Of a stretch of DNA of 7,847 nucleotides, positions 7,007-7,847 are shown one piece after another. Position 1 is the first letter of the stretch; each line of letters opens with the position of its first letter. Location: positions 1-7,847 of the forward strand of contig JAOTYV010000234.1 of NCBI GenBank assembly GCA_029861675.1, written 5' to 3'. Made by a program: the position numbers and the translations under genes. Under the pieces are notes generated by a model that saw only the letters and a program-made list of their open reading frames with translations, was not told the DNA's origin and did no database searches. Source of the DNA: Alphaproteobacteria bacterium (GTDB lineage: Bacteria > Pseudomonadota > Alphaproteobacteria > UBA8366).

Positions 7007-7738
7007 ATGCTGAAAATTTGCAAAATATTTGCCGCGGCCCTGGGCGCCGCCTTGCTGGGTGCGGCACTTCTCGAGGGGCCGGCGACCGCGAAATCGCCCG
7101 TTGTGGTGGAACTGTTTACCAGTCAGGGATGTTCGTCCTGCCCGCCGGCGGAGGCCTATATGCAGGACCTCGCCAAGCGCCAAGATGTGATCGGCCTCGA
7201 ATTTCATGTCGATTACTGGGACTATATCGGGTGGAAAGATAAATTTGCCGATCCCGCCTTTACCGGACGCCAGCGGAGCTACGTGCGGGCGATGCGTTCA
7301 CGCTACGCCTATACGCCGCAGATGGTGATCAACGGGCGCACGCATGCGGTTGGTTCCGACCGCCGCAAAGTCGAAGAAATCATCCGCAAATCCCAGGAAG
7401 ATCAGGCCGATGGGCCGAAAGTCGTGCTGCGCCGCGAGGGGCAGACGCTTAACGTGTCCGTCGGTGCGGCGGCGGCCGGCAGCGCTTACGACGTGGTCTT
7501 CGTGACCTTCGATAAGCCGCACGAGACCAAGGTTCGGCGAGGCGAGAACCGCGGACGAACCCTGATCAATGCCAATGTGGTCCGGGTGCTCAAGGTGATC
7601 GGCCCGTGGACCGGCCAACCGGTCGAATACTCGGTCTCGCTGGTCGGCAAGAAGGGCGATGGCGGCTGTGCGGTGATTGTGCAGAAGCGCGGCCATGGCC
7701 ACGTCGTTGCCGCGGCGAGCATGCCCTTCGAACCCTAG
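7007..7738 (+). CDS. DUF1223 family secreted thioredoxin-fold-like protein
   Basis: A 243-residue protein of the DUF1223 family. A typical Sec signal peptide covers residues 1-28: basic start MLKICK, hydrophobic core AALGAALLGAALL and AxA cleavage after A28 (ATA-KS), so the mature protein should be periplasmic. The mature N-terminus carries the family hallmark VVELFTSQGCSSCPPAEAY with a CxxC pair (C42, C45), followed by FHVDYWDYIGWKD and the TP motif (T103-P104 in YAYTPQMVING) typical of the cis-proline loop of thioredoxin folds. A third cysteine, C221, is in the C-terminal beta-rich domain. The biochemical role of the family is unknown; a thiol-disulfide function is inference from fold and CxxC. 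The start at 7007 has no strong Shine-Dalgarno sequence but gives a complete signal peptide. From memory, DUF1223 genes often sit beside acnA in alphaproteobacteria, so the linkage may be conserved. The stop codon touches the repeat element downstream. Confidence 0.9.
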   Translation: MLKICKIFAAALGAALLGAALLEGPATAKSPVVVELFTSQGCSSCPPAEAYMQDLAKRQDVIGLEFHVDYWDYIGWKDKFADPAFTGRQRSYVRAMRSRYAYTPQMVINGRTHAVGSDRRKVEEIIRKSQEDQADGPKVVLRREGQTLNVSVGAAAAGSAYDVVFVTFDKPHETKVRRGENRGRTLINANVVRVLKVIGPWTGQPVEYSVSLVGKKGDGGCAVIVQKRGHGHVVAAASMPFEP

Positions 7739-7750
7739 AGCGAATCCCGA

Positions 7751-7769
7751 GCGAACCGAAACGGTTCGC
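7751..7769. repeat. Perfect 8-bp stem-loop, first half of the composite repeat
   Basis: GCGAACCG and CGGTTCGC flank the 3-nt loop AAA. It starts 12 bases after the DUF1223 stop codon, so it could protect the 3' end of that mRNA or weakly terminate transcription. No U-tract follows, which argues against a classical intrinsic terminator. Confidence 0.75.
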
Positions 7770-7799
7770 GACGACGTATTTGCGTAAGAAACCAAGAGA

Positions 7800-7841
7800 T
7801 AGACCATTTCACGTGAGTCAATTTGAACAAGAAATGGTCTA
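7800..7841. repeat. Perfect 11-bp inverted repeat, second half of the composite repeat
   Basis: The arms at 7800-7810 and 7831-7841 are exact reverse complements separated by 20 nt. The left arm and the AGAGA just before it look like the conserved edge of an alphaproteobacterial dispersed repeat, as far as I recall. On DNA it could be a protein-binding dyad, and as RNA a long-loop hairpin. Confidence 0.75.
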
Positions 7842-7847
7842 GGTCAC

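Larger units (their letters stand above)
7738..7842. repeat. Composite palindromic intergenic repeat element (two perfect inverted repeats)
   Basis: Two perfect inverted repeats lie immediately after the DUF1223 gene. The first is GCGAACCG-AAA-CGGTTCGC (7751-7769, 8-bp stem). The second is TAGACCATTTC (7800-7810) pairing with GAAATGGTCTA (7831-7841), an 11-bp stem with a 20-nt loop that itself contains the small dyad TCAA-T-TTGA. A linker with AAACCAAGAGATAGA joins them, and the element seems to begin at AGAGCGAAT, overlapping the TAG stop. This layout resembles dispersed palindromic repeats scattered between genes in many alphaproteobacterial genomes, as I remember them. It may also act as a transcription-termination or mRNA-end structure, although no long T-run follows. 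The inverted repeats are seen directly; membership in a dispersed family is inference. Confidence 0.7.

Noticed and set aside
1..7847. A defence system, prophage, insertion sequence, CRISPR array, tRNA or rRNA
   Set aside because: No transposase, integrase, nuclease, reverse transcriptase, regularly spaced repeats or RNA gene signatures were found on either strand. The genes are metabolic or small membrane/secreted proteins.

Overview
The window looks like ordinary chromosome from a GC-rich alphaproteobacterium, perhaps Rhodospirillales-like or Hyphomicrobiales-like. The reasons are the strong codon bias toward G/C at third positions, an AcnA-type aconitase of alphaproteobacterial character, the DUF1223 gene next to it, promoter-like sequences resembling the alphaproteobacterial CTTGAC/CTATAT pattern, and a composite palindromic intergenic repeat of a style common in that class. 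The taxonomic call is inference from gene content. No rRNA, tRNA, CRISPR array, prophage, insertion sequence or defence system is visible.

Left part (1-2454, minus strand): a two-gene leftward unit. A binuclear-metal amidohydrolase/deacetylase-family enzyme (1324-2454) is followed after 48 nt by an AtuA-like (DUF1446) protein that runs off the left edge (1-1275). Upstream, at about 2539-2567, a good leftward sigma70-type promoter is overlapped by an inverted repeat, TTTACC-N7-GGTAAA, that looks like a repressor operator. This suggests a regulated catabolic operon for an unknown small organic substrate.

Middle part (2614-3986, plus strand): three short genes. These are an unrecognised 66-residue protein with two predicted membrane helices, a DUF2062 membrane protein with a promoter-like TTGACA/CTAAAT pair upstream, and a 120-residue DOPA 4,5-dioxygenase-family protein.

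Right part (4190-7738, plus strand): a complete aconitate hydratase gene (acnA, 896 residues, all three Fe-S cysteines present, GTG start with a strong ribosome binding site), then a DUF1223 secreted thioredoxin-fold-like protein with a CxxC motif. The window closes with two perfect inverted repeats (8-bp and 11-bp stems) that form a repeat element starting at the DUF1223 stop codon.

Functionally, acnA is core TCA-cycle metabolism and the DUF1223 protein is probably an envelope thiol protein. The leftward operon and the dioxygenase-family gene are accessory metabolism. The most interesting items are the amidohydrolase/AtuA-like operon with its candidate operator and the terminal palindromic repeat. 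I found no clear novel system and do not claim one.
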